Of a DNA stretch of 64,000 nucleotides, positions 24,094-33,799 are shown piece by piece (positions within the stretch are counted from its first letter, which is position 1; the number at the start of each line of letters is the position of its first letter). The stretch comes from Anaerobacillus sp. CMMVII (GTDB taxonomy: Bacteria > Bacillota > Bacilli > Bacillales > Anaerobacillaceae): assembly GCF_025377685.1 (NCBI RefSeq), contig NZ_JACEHK010000015.1, positions 248,001-312,000 on the forward strand. The letters run 5' to 3'. Under the pieces are notes generated by a model that saw nothing but the letters and a program-made list of their open reading frames with translations, did not search any database and was not told where the DNA came from. The position numbers and the translations under genes were made by a program.

Positions 24094-25185
24094 TTAGCGA
24101 ACGCGTAATTCTGTTTTTGGATCAAAGAAATGACATTTGTTCATATCAAATGCTAATGTAACTTTTTGACCGTTTTTAATATCAGTACGAGAGTCAACAC
24201 GAGCAATGAAGTCTTGATCATTTACCTTAGAGTAAAGGAATGATTCAGCACCCATTAATTCGGCAACATCAATTGTCGCTTCAATCTTAGTTTCAGCAGA
24301 TGACTCAAGGAATACTGGCTCATCGTGGATATCTTCTGGGCGAATTCCTAGGATTACCTCTTGATTAGTAAACGCTTGTAACATTTTAAGCTTTCCTTCA
24401 GGGACTTTAATTTTCACGTCACCCATTTCGAAGTAACCATTAACAAGTTTCCCATTTAGGAAGTTCATTGCTGGAGATCCGATAAAGCCACCAACGAAAA
24501 CGTTTTCTGGGAAGTCATAAACTTCTTTTGGTGCTCCAACTTGTTGAATAACTCCGTCTTTCATAATAACGATTCTAGTTGCCATCGTCATTGCTTCTGT
24601 TTGGTCATGTGTTACATAGATTGTTGTTGATTGTAAACGATGGTGAAGCTTAGTAATCTCTGCACGCATTTGTACACGTAGCTTTGCATCAAGGTTTGAT
24701 AACGGCTCATCCATTAAGAATACTTGAGGATCACGAACGATAGCACGTCCTAGTGCTACACGCTGACGCTGACCACCAGACATTGCTTTTGGCTTACGAT
24801 CAAGCATTTCAGTAAGACCTAAGATTTTAGCTGCTTCTTTTACACGACGATCAATTTCGTCTTTTTTAAACTTACGAAGCTTAAGTCCGAATGCCATGTT
24901 TTCATATACGTTCATGTGTGGGTATAATGCATAGTTTTGGAATACCATCGCAATGTCACGATCTTTTGGAGCAACATCATTTACAAGACGGTCACCAATA
25001 TATAGTTCACCTTTTGAAATATCTTCTAAACCAGCAATCATACGAAGTGTTGTTGACTTACCACATCCAGATGGACCTACGAATACGATAAATTCTTTAT
25101 CTTTAATTTCAAGGTTAAAGTCTGATACCGCTTCAACTCCACCTTCATAAATTTTATACATATTTTTTAAAGTAATTTCAGCCAT
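24094..25185 (-). CDS. msmX: Multi-sugar ABC transporter ATP-binding protein MsmX/UgpC type
   Basis: A 363-residue ATPase that powers several carbohydrate importers in Bacillus. Walker A GPSGCGKST (about 38-46), Q-loop VFQNYALYPHM, signature MSGGQRQRVALGRAI (about 135-149), Walker B VFLMDEPLSNLD, and a C-terminal regulatory TOBE/OB domain (about 235-363) with LGIRPEDIH. Transport permeases are absent from the neighbourhood, consistent with a shared ATPase. ATG 25185 follows GGAGGCG. The neighbouring PucR-type gene recalls the msmX-yxkF pairing in B. subtilis. Confidence 0.92.
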   Translation of the reverse strand: MAEITLKNMYKIYEGGVEAVSDFNLEIKDKEFIVFVGPSGCGKSTTLRMIAGLEDISKGELYIGDRLVNDVAPKDRDIAMVFQNYALYPHMNVYENMAFGLKLRKFKKDEIDRRVKEAAKILGLTEMLDRKPKAMSGGQRQRVALGRAIVRDPQVFLMDEPLSNLDAKLRVQMRAEITKLHHRLQSTTIYVTHDQTEAMTMATRIVIMKDGVIQQVGAPKEVYDFPENVFVGGFIGSPAMNFLNGKLVNGYFEMGDVKIKVPEGKLKMLQAFTNQEVILGIRPEDIHDEPVFLESSAETKIEATIDVAELMGAESFLYSKVNDQDFIARVDSRTDIKNGQKVTLAFDMNKCHFFDPKTELRVR

Positions 25186-25301
25186 TATTTACGCCTCCAA
25201 TTAGTATCTTTAGGATGCTTTTATTGTAACCAATGACACGTCTCACGTAAATTGTAAGCGTGCACAAAGATTTCTTTCTTTTTTGTGCACGATGCAACAA
25301 A

Positions 25302-26201
25302 CTACTTGTGAGCGGTTTCATCTAAGGCAATTAACATGTACATTGCAGCCGCTTGCTGAAATTGTTTAATATCAATTCCCGTTTTTTCAATAAATTTATC
25401 TATCCGGTATTGTAAGCTATTTCGGTGCATAAATAGCTTTTTGGCAGCAAGTGTTGTATTTAAATTTGACTCGAAAAAGATTTTGATGGTTTTTAGTAAT
25501 TCTTTATCGTCGTGAACGTGACTGATCGTTTGCAGTAGCATGGTTTTTGTCATTTCTGAGGATTCATTTGTTAGTAAAAACGGGATTAGCTGTTCTTTTT
25601 GGATAACGGTTAGTTTTGGTAATACTCTTCTACCAAGTGAGAAGGCCATTCTTTCCCAATCGTAGACATTTTTCGCATCTGATAAATCTGAAAAAATGGT
25701 CCCTTGATAGATAGAAACTTTCACGTAAAAATCAGTCATTATTGCTTCTACGAGACTATCTGCATCATAAGTATCGGCGTCATTTGTCATATATTCAATA
25801 ATAACGCCGTCGGTTGGCGTGTTCCATAAAAGTGTAATTTCTCGTTGGAATAAACTGTGCATTGCTTCAGTAAACTCAACCTCGTCTTGTAATGCTCCGT
25901 TTATGTAGAAGTGGGTAAAACGATAAGATGACGATTGAGTTGAAAATTCAATCGTACTAGGCAATTCACCAGTTTCAATTAATAATCTCCAAGAATGTTC
26001 CGTTTTCGAGTCAGTTGTATGTTCTTTATGCAATGGAGTTAAAAAAAGGTCCAATAATTGAATTTGTTCTTCAGATAAGGCACGTTTCTTTAAGCTTAGA
26101 ATTTCACCATTAGCTGTTTTGTAGTGTAAAGCCTCTTGTCCATTAAATTCAGTGTTGTTAATAATTGCAGTTTGTAAAATGTTTTTTAATTGTTCTACCA
26201 T
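25302..26201 (-). CDS. PucR-type helix-turn-helix protein (YxkF-like)
   Basis: A 299-residue protein whose C-terminal 60 residues form a PucR/CdaR-type helix-turn-helix: FFESNLNTTLAAKKLFMHRN, then SLQYRIDKFIEKTGIDI. The remainder is not clearly related to known sensory domains. The better start is ATG at 26201, 7 nt after GGAAGGG; an in-frame ATG at 26249 has no ribosome site. The stop is about 117 nt upstream of the msmX start on the same strand. The role is unknown; control of sugar transport is only suggested by position. Confidence 0.8.
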   Translation of the reverse strand: MVEQLKNILQTAIINNTEFNGQEALHYKTANGEILSLKKRALSEEQIQLLDLFLTPLHKEHTTDSKTEHSWRLLIETGELPSTIEFSTQSSSYRFTHFYINGALQDEVEFTEAMHSLFQREITLLWNTPTDGVIIEYMTNDADTYDADSLVEAIMTDFYVKVSIYQGTIFSDLSDAKNVYDWERMAFSLGRRVLPKLTVIQKEQLIPFLLTNESSEMTKTMLLQTISHVHDDKELLKTIKIFFESNLNTTLAAKKLFMHRNSLQYRIDKFIEKTGIDIKQFQQAAAMYMLIALDETAHK

Positions 26202-26290
26202 GCAAAAAACCCTTCCAATTAACATTGTCTTTAACTGAAAGGGTATCAAACAGATCGAGATAAAACAACTTTTTTTCTAGGTGATTATAA

Positions 26291-26470
26291 TTACCTTTCT
26301 AAATCTTGAGCTTTTTTTGGTGGTTCCTCTTCTTTAAAGTCTTGCGTCGCTTCAATTTGTGGATGATCGTAACGGTCCGTCACGGTTCCCCCTGCTAGTC
26401 CTTCATTTGTCATTCGATCAACATCGATATACGCTTTATCTCTTCCCTCAAACTTAGAATCTTCCTTCAT
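26291..26470 (-). CDS. Small acidic protein of 59 residues
   Basis: ATG at 26470 behind AAGGAGGGAAAA, encoding MKEDSKFEGRDKAYIDVDRM, then TNEGLAGGTVTDRYDHPQIE and a Glu/Pro/Lys-rich tail. It is hydrophilic with no cysteines and no membrane segment. The strong ribosome site and natural composition support a real gene. I do not recognise the family. It lies upstream of the PucR-type gene on the same strand. Confidence 0.7.
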   Translation of the reverse strand: MKEDSKFEGRDKAYIDVDRMTNEGLAGGTVTDRYDHPQIEATQDFKEEEPPKKAQDLER

Positions 26471-26521
26471 CTGAATTTTCCCTCCTTTTTGGTTAGAATG
26501 TGTAAAATCCCTTTTTTTTAG

Positions 26522-26752
26522 GCGCTTTTCTAAAACATTGCTCCTGCGGTTACTCGTCGCACAAAAAAACTTGTTGCTTTCTAACCTAAAATAATTGGAA
26601 AAGTTCCTTAGAAGAAGATATCACCCAATTAGTTGAGTAAGAAAAGAGCACTACTTACTAAATAAGTAGTGAAATCTTAGTATTAATGTGTAAAAATCCG
26701 GCTTTTGGGATTTTTACGAAAGCAACAAATTTTAGCGAAAACAGCTTTTTTT
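26522..26752. repeat. MITE-like element, family A copy 2
   Basis: About 230 bp, over 85 percent identical by eye to 12740-12965, same orientation. It contains the shared blocks CTCCTGCGGTTACTCGTCGC and TTACTAAATAAGTAGT, and ends TTTTAGCGAAAACAGC. Confidence 0.8.
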
Positions 26753-26799
26753 AAAACGAAAAAATAACTTTTGCCTTATAACGAAAGGGCAAACAAAAG

Positions 26800-26990
26800 T
26801 TGAGACCTACTCTAGTCTCAACTCTTGTTCCGAATGTCTGAAGATAGTTGCTTTATAATAGCTAGTAAATGTCAAGGTATATCAAGGTGTCAGGGGCATC
26901 TTTTCTACCATCGAAGGTTGTAAACGCAGAAATATCAAATATTTTATTAAATTATTGTTCACAAAGCTACAATGTTTACGAAAAGATCTT
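26800..26990. repeat. Hairpin and MITE-like family B copy 2
   Basis: TTGAGAC / GTCTCAA (about 26801-26823) forms a hairpin. From 26838 the sequence follows family B: AGTTGCTTTATAATAGCTAG, TATATCAAGGTGTC, ATCGAAGGTTG and CAATGTTTACGAAAAGATC. Its right end meets the end of the yheD-like gene. Confidence 0.6.
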
Positions 26991-26991
26991 T

Positions 26992-28155
26992 CTAAATAAA
27001 CCCCGTATCGTCATAAAAGCATTCAATTAGTGTCTTTAATGCTTTTTCTTGAATATGTGGTTCGTCAAATTTCATCGGTTTTGAATTAACTTCAAATAGC
27101 CATGGGGTGTTATCTTCATCTATTCCAAGGTCAATGGAGAATTCACATAAGTAGCCGTATGCTAGTTCTAATTGTCGTGCAACTTGGCTAGCTAGAATTT
27201 CGATTTCTTTGATATCTATTCCGTGGCTAACGAGTTCGAACGGCAAAATTTTCCCGCCGTGTGGTACATGGGTGGTGATTGAACCATGTCCGGCTAAGCG
27301 AACGCCAATCCCAGTAACCATCCATCTATCACGCATTCGTTGTACTAAAATTCGAAAGTCGTACGGACGTTCTTCTAATTGTCTCAATGCTATTCTTTTT
27401 TGGATAATGAATTGTTGATGAAAACCATCCCTATAGATAGCGTCCCAGACATCAGCTATATTTTCAAAGCATTGTTTCCAGCCATTTGCTTTAACTTCAT
27501 ATGTTTTTCCTCGTTTAGTAATAGAGAGGATTCCATTACCGCGATTGCTTAGCACTGGTTTTACCATTATAGATTGGTAATCATCTAACCAGTTTTGTAA
27601 ATCTTCTAGATGGTCAAGACGCTTGGTCTTTGGCAAATACTTTGTTAAAGAAGCGTTCTCAGCTAATTGTTTAAAGGTTTCCCATTTCCCAAAAAAGTGA
27701 GGATTATAAAAAGGAATGGCATTTTTAAATGCCATTTTTTTTATTTTGTCTAGTTTTAGTTCCGATTGATAGGAAGCAACCCGGTTATAGATCACATCAG
27801 GAAGAGGAAAATAGGCCAGTTTCCATTCACCTTGATCAAATAGATAGCCAGCAATTTGTTCTCCTTGATAGCCCTCAGGAGTCATCACAAATGAAATACC
27901 TCCATGTTTTTGAAGATAATTTTGAATACGTTTGAAGGTAGAGCGATTCCCATAAAAGTCATCGCGTCCCTCTTTACTTGCTAAAATTCCTATAAGTGGA
28001 CCAACCTTTTGATTTTGTTGTTTGACCGAAAAAAGTGTGCCTCTTTGCGACTTGTATTCATAAATTGGAAGAAGATTTTTTCCGAATAGGACTGTATTGG
28101 GACAGTCACTATACCATTTTTCGTCATTATAACTGTAAAAAATGTTCATTGGCAT
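26992..28155 (-). CDS. yheD: YheC/YheD family spore coat-associated ATP-grasp protein (YheD-like)
   Basis: A 387-residue member of the YheC/YheD family (ATP-grasp fold), whose B. subtilis members associate with the spore coat. Visible parts: VGPLIGILASKEG near the N-terminus; a YNRVASYQSELK region; phosphate-binding MVKPVLSNRGNGI; FRILVQRMRDRW; and the metal-binding C-terminus LCEFSIDLGIDED then FEVNSKPMKFDEP. It overlaps the end of the upstream paralogue by 29 nt, so the two are translationally coupled; there is no clear ribosome site. ATP-grasp chemistry (ATP-dependent ligation) is predicted from the fold; the substrate is unknown. Confidence 0.88.
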   Translation of the reverse strand: MPMNIFYSYNDEKWYSDCPNTVLFGKNLLPIYEYKSQRGTLFSVKQQNQKVGPLIGILASKEGRDDFYGNRSTFKRIQNYLQKHGGISFVMTPEGYQGEQIAGYLFDQGEWKLAYFPLPDVIYNRVASYQSELKLDKIKKMAFKNAIPFYNPHFFGKWETFKQLAENASLTKYLPKTKRLDHLEDLQNWLDDYQSIMVKPVLSNRGNGILSITKRGKTYEVKANGWKQCFENIADVWDAIYRDGFHQQFIIQKRIALRQLEERPYDFRILVQRMRDRWMVTGIGVRLAGHGSITTHVPHGGKILPFELVSHGIDIKEIEILASQVARQLELAYGYLCEFSIDLGIDEDNTPWLFEVNSKPMKFDEPHIQEKALKTLIECFYDDTGFI

Positions 28156-29526
28156 TCACGAGTTCTGGTTGTTTCTCGATAGACTGTTTAAATAAGAAAA
28201 TGGCATATTCTAATGGAAGGCGTCGTGATTGTAAGTCATCTCCCTTTAATTTTGGGTGGGAAAAAATTGTTCTTCCCGGCTTCGAATTCGCTTCAAACAT
28301 CCAAACATGTTCTTGTTGATCAACTCCAATATCAAAACCAATTTCACCGATAAAGCCAGGCATATTCGCATCAATTCTTTCACTCAATAAAAGAGCAGTA
28401 TCATTGATCTTTTTAAGGATGGCTGGATTGGCACCGATATCTCGAAGGATTTCTTTAGCCGTTTTGACTTCACCACCACTTTTCACATGGGTTGTAATGC
28501 TTCCTGTGCCAGCAATTTTGGCAGCAATAGCACTAACACACCATTTTCCTTGCTCATCTTTATTTGTGTGGATTCGAAAATCTATAGGGTTGTTATGCCA
28601 CTTTAATAAATTGATTCCCTGTTGCGCAATCATCCCTTCAAAGCCAAATGGAAATTGCCGACGAAGTAAACGTTTCAGCGAAGAATATCTTCTCAATCGA
28701 TTTTCTTCGTTATTTCGAAAGCGACAATACACGAATGGTTCTTCGTTTTTTTGAATTAATTGTTGTATTCCTAATCCGAGACTGCCATTAGCTGGTTTAA
28801 TATATACCTGCTTATACTTCTCTAGTAAGTTTTGAATATCGGTAAACTCCGGTTGAAAATAACTTTCAGGCAGGTGCATACTAGCTTGGTGATCACTAAT
28901 GAGCATCTGGTGTACATCCCACTTATTAAAAAAGCCAGGGTTAAACCAAGGTATGTCATATTCCTTTTGCAAGCGTTCTTTTACCTGTTTCGAAAACGCC
29001 AAATTTTCGACTTTTCGATTTGGAAGGCGATCATAGACGACATTTGGAATAGGTACTTTTATTTGTTTCCAACCATCCTTTGTGTAAAAATAGCCGTTTA
29101 CTGTTCCATGATCCCAATCAATTTGGTGCGCACCAAAGACAAAGTAGAAAGCGCCAACCTTCTTTTCTACAGAAAGTAGTTTTGCAAAAATAAGGAGCGT
29201 TCACCAATTGGTCGTAAATTAAATTGGGTGAAACCAGCTGTGAAGATACCAACCAATGGGCCTATAAAAACAGTATCGTCTTTTTGGATTAAATGAATTA
29301 GCCCTTCATGAGGGATCATTAATTCTTCCCATAAATCATCCGACAATTTGTATTCATTTTCTTGATCGGGATGAGGGGCAACCTCACATTTTACAGTTTT
29401 TGTTCCAAAGGAAATGGCAGTTGGGAACTGCACTCGTTCAACGTATCGCTTAAACAAATCAACAGGCACATAAAGTGTCCCTGAACGATTTGTGTCTTTT
29501 TTTAATGGTAATGCTGTCTGATTCAT
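28127..29526 (-). CDS. yheC: YheC/YheD family protein (one frameshift)
   Basis: A full-length family member of about 466 residues, split by a one-base loss. Adding one base to the plus-strand A5 run at 29186-29190 joins GERSLF to FAKLLSVEKKVGAFYFVFG and continues to the end. The N-terminal 100 residues form a small barrel-like domain (LYVPVDLFKRY, then GPLVGIFTAGF) that the 387- and 362-residue paralogues lack. The ATP-grasp part has YIKPANGSLGLGI, DFRIHTNKDEQGKW and GEIGFDIGVD, then FEANSKPGRTI. ATG 29526 follows AAGGGAG. It is the second of four such genes in tandem. Confidence 0.85.
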
Positions 29527-29617
29527 GAAACTCCAACTCCCTTTCGAATGTATCGCTTTCGAACATAGCCCACTGTGGTGTGAAAGACTACGTAGAAAAA
29601 GTGAATTTATTGATTAC

Positions 29618-30706
29618 TCATCGGATTTCTAGCGCACGTACTCTTTTCTTTGTGCTTCTAAATAAAGACAATAATGGATTGGTGCTTTTGCTAGAATTTC
29701 TTTTTTTTTGAGGAAAACAAGTTGTGATCACCTTTCTGCCTGGCTTTGAATTCACTTCTAATAACCAAAGCTTTCCATTATGGTCAAATCCAAAATCAAA
29801 GCCAATTTCAAATAGTTGCTGGCCATGGTTTTCTAATACTTTGGGTATACGTTCTATTAGCGTTGCAATATCTTGTTGTAATGGTTGCCATGCATCTAGT
29901 GGAAGCATTTGTAGCCATTCTGCATAAGACGAGATTTCCCCTCCACTACCCAAATTTGAGGTATATTCACCTATTTTTCCAGTACGAATCCCTCTGCCAA
30001 TTTCCATCCATTGCCCAAACTTATCGCGTTGCAGAAAAACTCGCAGGTCAAATGGACGTTCTTCATTGTTTGTAAGTTGTAAGAACGGTTGAATTAAATA
30101 CTTTCGTTTTGCAGAAATTTTATTTAGTAACTGCTCTACTTGTTTTTTTGAAAGTATCTTTTGGAAAGACTCTCCGTTTTTCTTAGCAGTAAGCAGGTAA
30201 CTATTATCAAGGTCAGTTAATATAAAAATGCCTTTTCCTTGTGAACCGCTTACTGGTTTTAGGAGAAGGGAAGAGTGTCTTTGGAACATTGAAAATGCAG
30301 AGTTTGCTTGAATTAATAGCTCAGTGTCAGGTAAAAAGTGACCTATCAACGGATCGTTAATTAAAGCATTGTGAACAAGCCATTTATTTGGTAGTCCATG
30401 CCCCAAGAATGTAACATCAGGTTGTGCTTTTAACCACGATACGTTTGGATAATTATGCTTGAAAATTTCTTCATTCTCGTAGAAACAGCGATCATAAATA
30501 AACAAAGGCAAAGAGAAAGAATCCACTTGCCAGCTAGATGTTTCGTGACAAAATTTCTTTCCTCTTACTCTTTTATTTATCGGGTCTAGATCAGTAGGTA
30601 GAAAGAGAAAAACATCTACATTCTCAGACAATCCAACTTTGGCCATCGTTGTAAAATAATCTTCCTCTTGTTGCAGATTTGTTACTAATATACCGAGACT
30701 CACCAT
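29618..30706 (-). CDS. YheC/YheD family protein, third paralogue
   Basis: A 362-residue ATP-grasp family protein starting MVSLGILVTNLQQ with ATG 30706 behind AGGAGAGAT. Motifs: IYDRCFYENE, LLKPVSGSQGKGIF, ERPFDLRVFLQRD, FEIGFDFGFD and LEVNSKPGRK. Like the 387-residue copy it lacks the long N-terminal extension. It starts 3 nt after the stop of the next gene upstream, so they share an operon. Its specific role relative to its three neighbours is unknown. Confidence 0.87.
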   Translation of the reverse strand: MVSLGILVTNLQQEEDYFTTMAKVGLSENVDVFLFLPTDLDPINKRVRGKKFCHETSSWQVDSFSLPLFIYDRCFYENEEIFKHNYPNVSWLKAQPDVTFLGHGLPNKWLVHNALINDPLIGHFLPDTELLIQANSAFSMFQRHSSLLLKPVSGSQGKGIFILTDLDNSYLLTAKKNGESFQKILSKKQVEQLLNKISAKRKYLIQPFLQLTNNEERPFDLRVFLQRDKFGQWMEIGRGIRTGKIGEYTSNLGSGGEISSYAEWLQMLPLDAWQPLQQDIATLIERIPKVLENHGQQLFEIGFDFGFDHNGKLWLLEVNSKPGRKVITTCFPQKKRNSSKSTNPLLSLFRSTKKRVRALEIR

Positions 30707-30709
30707 GAA

Positions 30710-32101
30710 TTATCTCTCCTTTTTCCCTTTCTCAGATCTTTGCAGGGGGTATCCGGACAAATAAGCTAAATAAGCTAAGATAGCTTTGGTTGAAGGTCTA
30801 ATACCACTTGTTTCAGCCATCTCCATTTTCGAAGGTTTTGAGTTCACTTCAATAATCCAAAGTTTTCCATGTTGATCCAAAGCAATATCGATTCCAAGTT
30901 CACCAAACAAGCCATCATTACTTTCAGTAATTAAATTGGCTACTTCAACAGCGAGTTCACCCATCAGCTTCAAGTATTGTCTTGCAAGCTTTTCATCAAA
31001 TAAATCCGCTAATACATCAATAGGTCTCTTTTGCTCGCCACCTTGTGCTAGATTTGAAACCATTTTTTCCTTTGGTGAAATTCTAGCTACTGATGAAATC
31101 ACTTTCCACTGGCTTTCTTCGTTTCTTACACAAAGAATACGAAAATCTAGTGGCCGATCTTCTTCAAAGTGAATTAAATTAATTCCTTGTTGGATGATAA
31201 AAGGCTTCTTACTAAGGCGCTCCTTTAACCGTTTGTATAATAGATAGCTTGATTTGAAAAAAGTAGATACTTCTTGGGAAAAAGATGAATAATAAACGTT
31301 AAAGCCATCATTTTCTTTTTGAATTTTTAATATCTGTCTTCCTTGACTCCCGTGAATTGGTTTAACAAAAATACAGTCATATAGAGTGAGTTTTTCAGCA
31401 AAGGCTTCATAGTCATCAAATAGAGCCGTGTTAGGTAAATAAGGTATAACTTCTGGAAAACTTGACAAAGCTTCATGTATTTGCCATTTATCTAAAAAGC
31501 TATGATTAAAGTAATTCACACCTTTATCCTCTAAAAAATGTGTGAATTGCTGGTAAGCTTCTGAGGCTTCAAAAGATCTCGAACCAATACGGTTATAAAC
31601 GGCATCAGGCTCTGGAAATAAATCATTTTGCCATTCTTCATGTTGGAATGAGTAACCTCTAAAATGCTCTTCCGATTTGAGTATCGGTTTTATATAGAAA
31701 AAAATATGGTGGCGCTTTGCAAATCTTGCTAATTCTTCAAAAAAGGCTGTCATACTTCCAAACTTTATGTCTTCATGATACATTTGGTTAGTAATGCATG
31801 TGATGATTGGCCCTAATTTAAGTGTATTCTCATCCTGATTATATAGACAATGTATAGGCAATATTTCATAAGGAATTACTAACTTTTTTGCGAGCGTAGG
31901 TGTAATTTCGATGGTAGGCACTTTAAAAGAAGGGGATGCAACAATGCTCGCTTCTTCATGGATACTACCAAATTGAAACGTAACCGCATCACCATTGTTT
32001 AAACCAAAGTTTTTGCATAACGATCGCGATATCTTTATTTGCTCACTGGTATCAAAACTGCTATTTTTATCAACCTGAACGATAACTTTTCTTATGAACA
32101 T
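30710..32101 (-). CDS. YheC/YheD family protein, fourth paralogue
   Basis: A 463-residue protein and first gene of the four-gene cluster on this strand. The N-terminal 110 residues (CKNFGLNNGDAVTFQFGS) resemble the extension in the 466-residue copy. The ATP-grasp region shows FVKPIHGSQGRQIL, ERPLDFRILCVRN and GELGIDIALD, then IEVNSKPSKME. ATG 32101 follows GAGTGG. The upstream gap holds two repeat elements, which leave little room for a promoter other than in 32222-32290. Confidence 0.87.
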   Translation of the reverse strand: MFIRKVIVQVDKNSSFDTSEQIKISRSLCKNFGLNNGDAVTFQFGSIHEEASIVASPSFKVPTIEITPTLAKKLVIPYEILPIHCLYNQDENTLKLGPIITCITNQMYHEDIKFGSMTAFFEELARFAKRHHIFFYIKPILKSEEHFRGYSFQHEEWQNDLFPEPDAVYNRIGSRSFEASEAYQQFTHFLEDKGVNYFNHSFLDKWQIHEALSSFPEVIPYLPNTALFDDYEAFAEKLTLYDCIFVKPIHGSQGRQILKIQKENDGFNVYYSSFSQEVSTFFKSSYLLYKRLKERLSKKPFIIQQGINLIHFEEDRPLDFRILCVRNEESQWKVISSVARISPKEKMVSNLAQGGEQKRPIDVLADLFDEKLARQYLKLMGELAVEVANLITESNDGLFGELGIDIALDQHGKLWIIEVNSKPSKMEMAETSGIRPSTKAILAYLAYLSGYPLQRSEKGKKER

Positions 32102-32108
32102 TTAGACC

Positions 32109-32222
32109 ACTCATTTTTATTAGTTTTGAATTTTGAGTTAGGGGTTTTGAGTTGGCTTGGGTTTCGCTTCGAAGCATTGCTTTATAGAAACTCATAACTC
32201 AGCACTCATAACTCAAAACTTG
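32109..32222. repeat. Family C palindromic repeat
   Basis: Arms of reiterated TTTTGAGTT-like units (TTTTGAATTTTGAGTTAGGG) face arms of AACTCATAACTC-type units around a CTTCGAAGCATTGC centre. One of several copies in the window (also 34183, 43926, 53289, 58313, 58521). Confidence 0.7.
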
Positions 32223-32287
32223 ATAGGCATTTGTTGATATCGTATCCTATGTTAATCTAGGCATATGTGTGAGAATCAGTTGTAAAG

Positions 32288-32488
32288 AAGGCTGTTTTCG
32301 CAAAGTTTGTTGCTTAAGTACATACTAGAATTGCACTACTTATTTAGTAAGTATTGCTCTTTTCTTACTAAATTTATTGGGTGCTATCTCCAACTAAAGA
32401 ATTTTTCCAATAAATTTAGGTGAAAAGCAACAAGTTTTTTTGTGCGACGAGTAACCGCAGGAGCAATGTTTTAGAAAAGAGCCTAAAA
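32288..32488. repeat. MITE-like element, family A copy 3 (inverted)
   Basis: Inverted relative to the copies at 12740 and 26522: begins AAGGCTGTTTTCGCAAAGTTTG and ends GCAATGTTTTAGAAAAGAGCC. The shared block GCGACGAGTAACCGCAGGAG is perfect. It ends about 18 nt before the yheB start codon. Confidence 0.8.
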
Positions 32489-32506
32489 GAAAGAGGAGTG
32501 ACATTT

Positions 32507-33641
32507 GTGGAGGTTTTTGTTGTTATTTTACTTATGGTCCTTGTAGGGGCCTAATCGGTGGGGTTACGAACTCACTAGCAATAAAAATGCTATTTCGGCC
32601 ATATCGAGCTTATTATCTTGGGAAATGGAGAATTCCTTTTACACCTGGATTAATTCCTAAGCGAAGAGGTGAGTTGGCTGAACAACTTGGAAAATTAGTT
32701 GTAAATCATTTACTAACTGCTGAAGGATTGCAAAAAAAGTTAGAAAACAAAATGTTTGTACATGAAATGACAGAATGGGTACAAAGAGAAGTAAGGAAGT
32801 TTTTGCAGAGTGAGGAAACCTTAAGTGACGTTTTGGCATCATGGACCGGAGTGACACGTGGAAAAGAGAAAATCCAACATATTTTAGCTAATTGGATGTG
32901 CAATAGATCTGAAAAAATTATCAGCGAGCTTCGCACGTTACCTTTAAATGAGATCATCCCAAAACCACTAGCTAAAAAGGTAGACGATTTACTTCCCGTA
33001 ATGACGCAAGTTTTCATTGAAAAGGGAAAAGAATACTTTAATAGCCCTGAAGGTATTGAGCGATTAAGCAATATGGTTGACCGCTTTTAATGGGGCGGGG
33101 AGCGTTAGGGAATATGGTCTCAATGTTCTTAGGTAACGAACGCTTAGTTGATAAGCTACAACCGGAAATAATCAAGATGCTAAATGATAAAGGAACACAT
33201 GAACTGATTGAAATATTTCTAAAAAAAGAATGGGACAAAATCAAGCAATTAAAAGTAGAAGAGGTAGAGGAACGTATTAACCTAAAAGAAGTCGCTACAT
33301 TTATTCAAGAGAAACTAATCGAAAATGTACCATTTAATTATCTAGATAAGCCTCTTTATGAATGGTCACCACTACTTGAAAAAACGTTGGTTGACGAGGT
33401 TGTTCCAAAAACAATCTTCAAAATAGGACAAGCTATTTCTGCTGAATTAGTTCATTTATTAAAAAAATTAGAGCTTGAGGAAGTGGTAAAAAATCAAGTA
33501 GAGCAATTTTCAGTAAAACGTTTAGAAGATATGGTATTGTCAATTTCCAGACGTGAATTAAAGCTGATCACTTATTTAGGAGCTTTACTAGGTGGGCTTA
33601 TTGGGCTTATGCAAGGATTTTTTATCATTTTTCTAAGCTAA
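32507..33641 (+). CDS. yheB: YheB, DUF445 membrane-associated protein (two frameshifts)
   Basis: A DUF445-family protein of about 378 residues. It begins with a hydrophobic N-terminal segment (VVILLMVLVGALIGGVTNSL), has a long helical middle, and closes with a C-terminal membrane segment (YLGALLGGLIGLMQGFFIIF). Two losses interrupt it. One C at 32550-32551 restores VGALIGGVTNSLAIKMLF, and one T at 33085-33088 restores DRFLMGRGALGNMVSMFLG. GTG 32507 is preceded by GAGGAGTG. Its neighbour yheA and the yheCD genes match the B. subtilis order. The function is unknown. Confidence 0.88.
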
Positions 33642-33799
33642 TTTCTCTTATTACGTGAATTAAAGATGTAAAAGTGGTATAGTCGTGAAGGAGTATTTAT
33701 TAAAAGCCATCTCTTATTTTAATGATCTTTTCGTAAACTTTGGATGCGGAGAAAGCTAATATTAAATAAGTGAAAGGCAAATCTAGGAGGTTTTTTATA

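Noticed and set aside
24891-25150. Plus-strand frames opposite msmX
   Set aside because: Shadows of a highly conserved ATPase gene; no ribosome sites.
29746-30075. 109-codon plus-strand frame opposite a YheC/YheD gene
   Set aside because: Overlaps completely a well-supported gene on the other strand and shows no independent signals.
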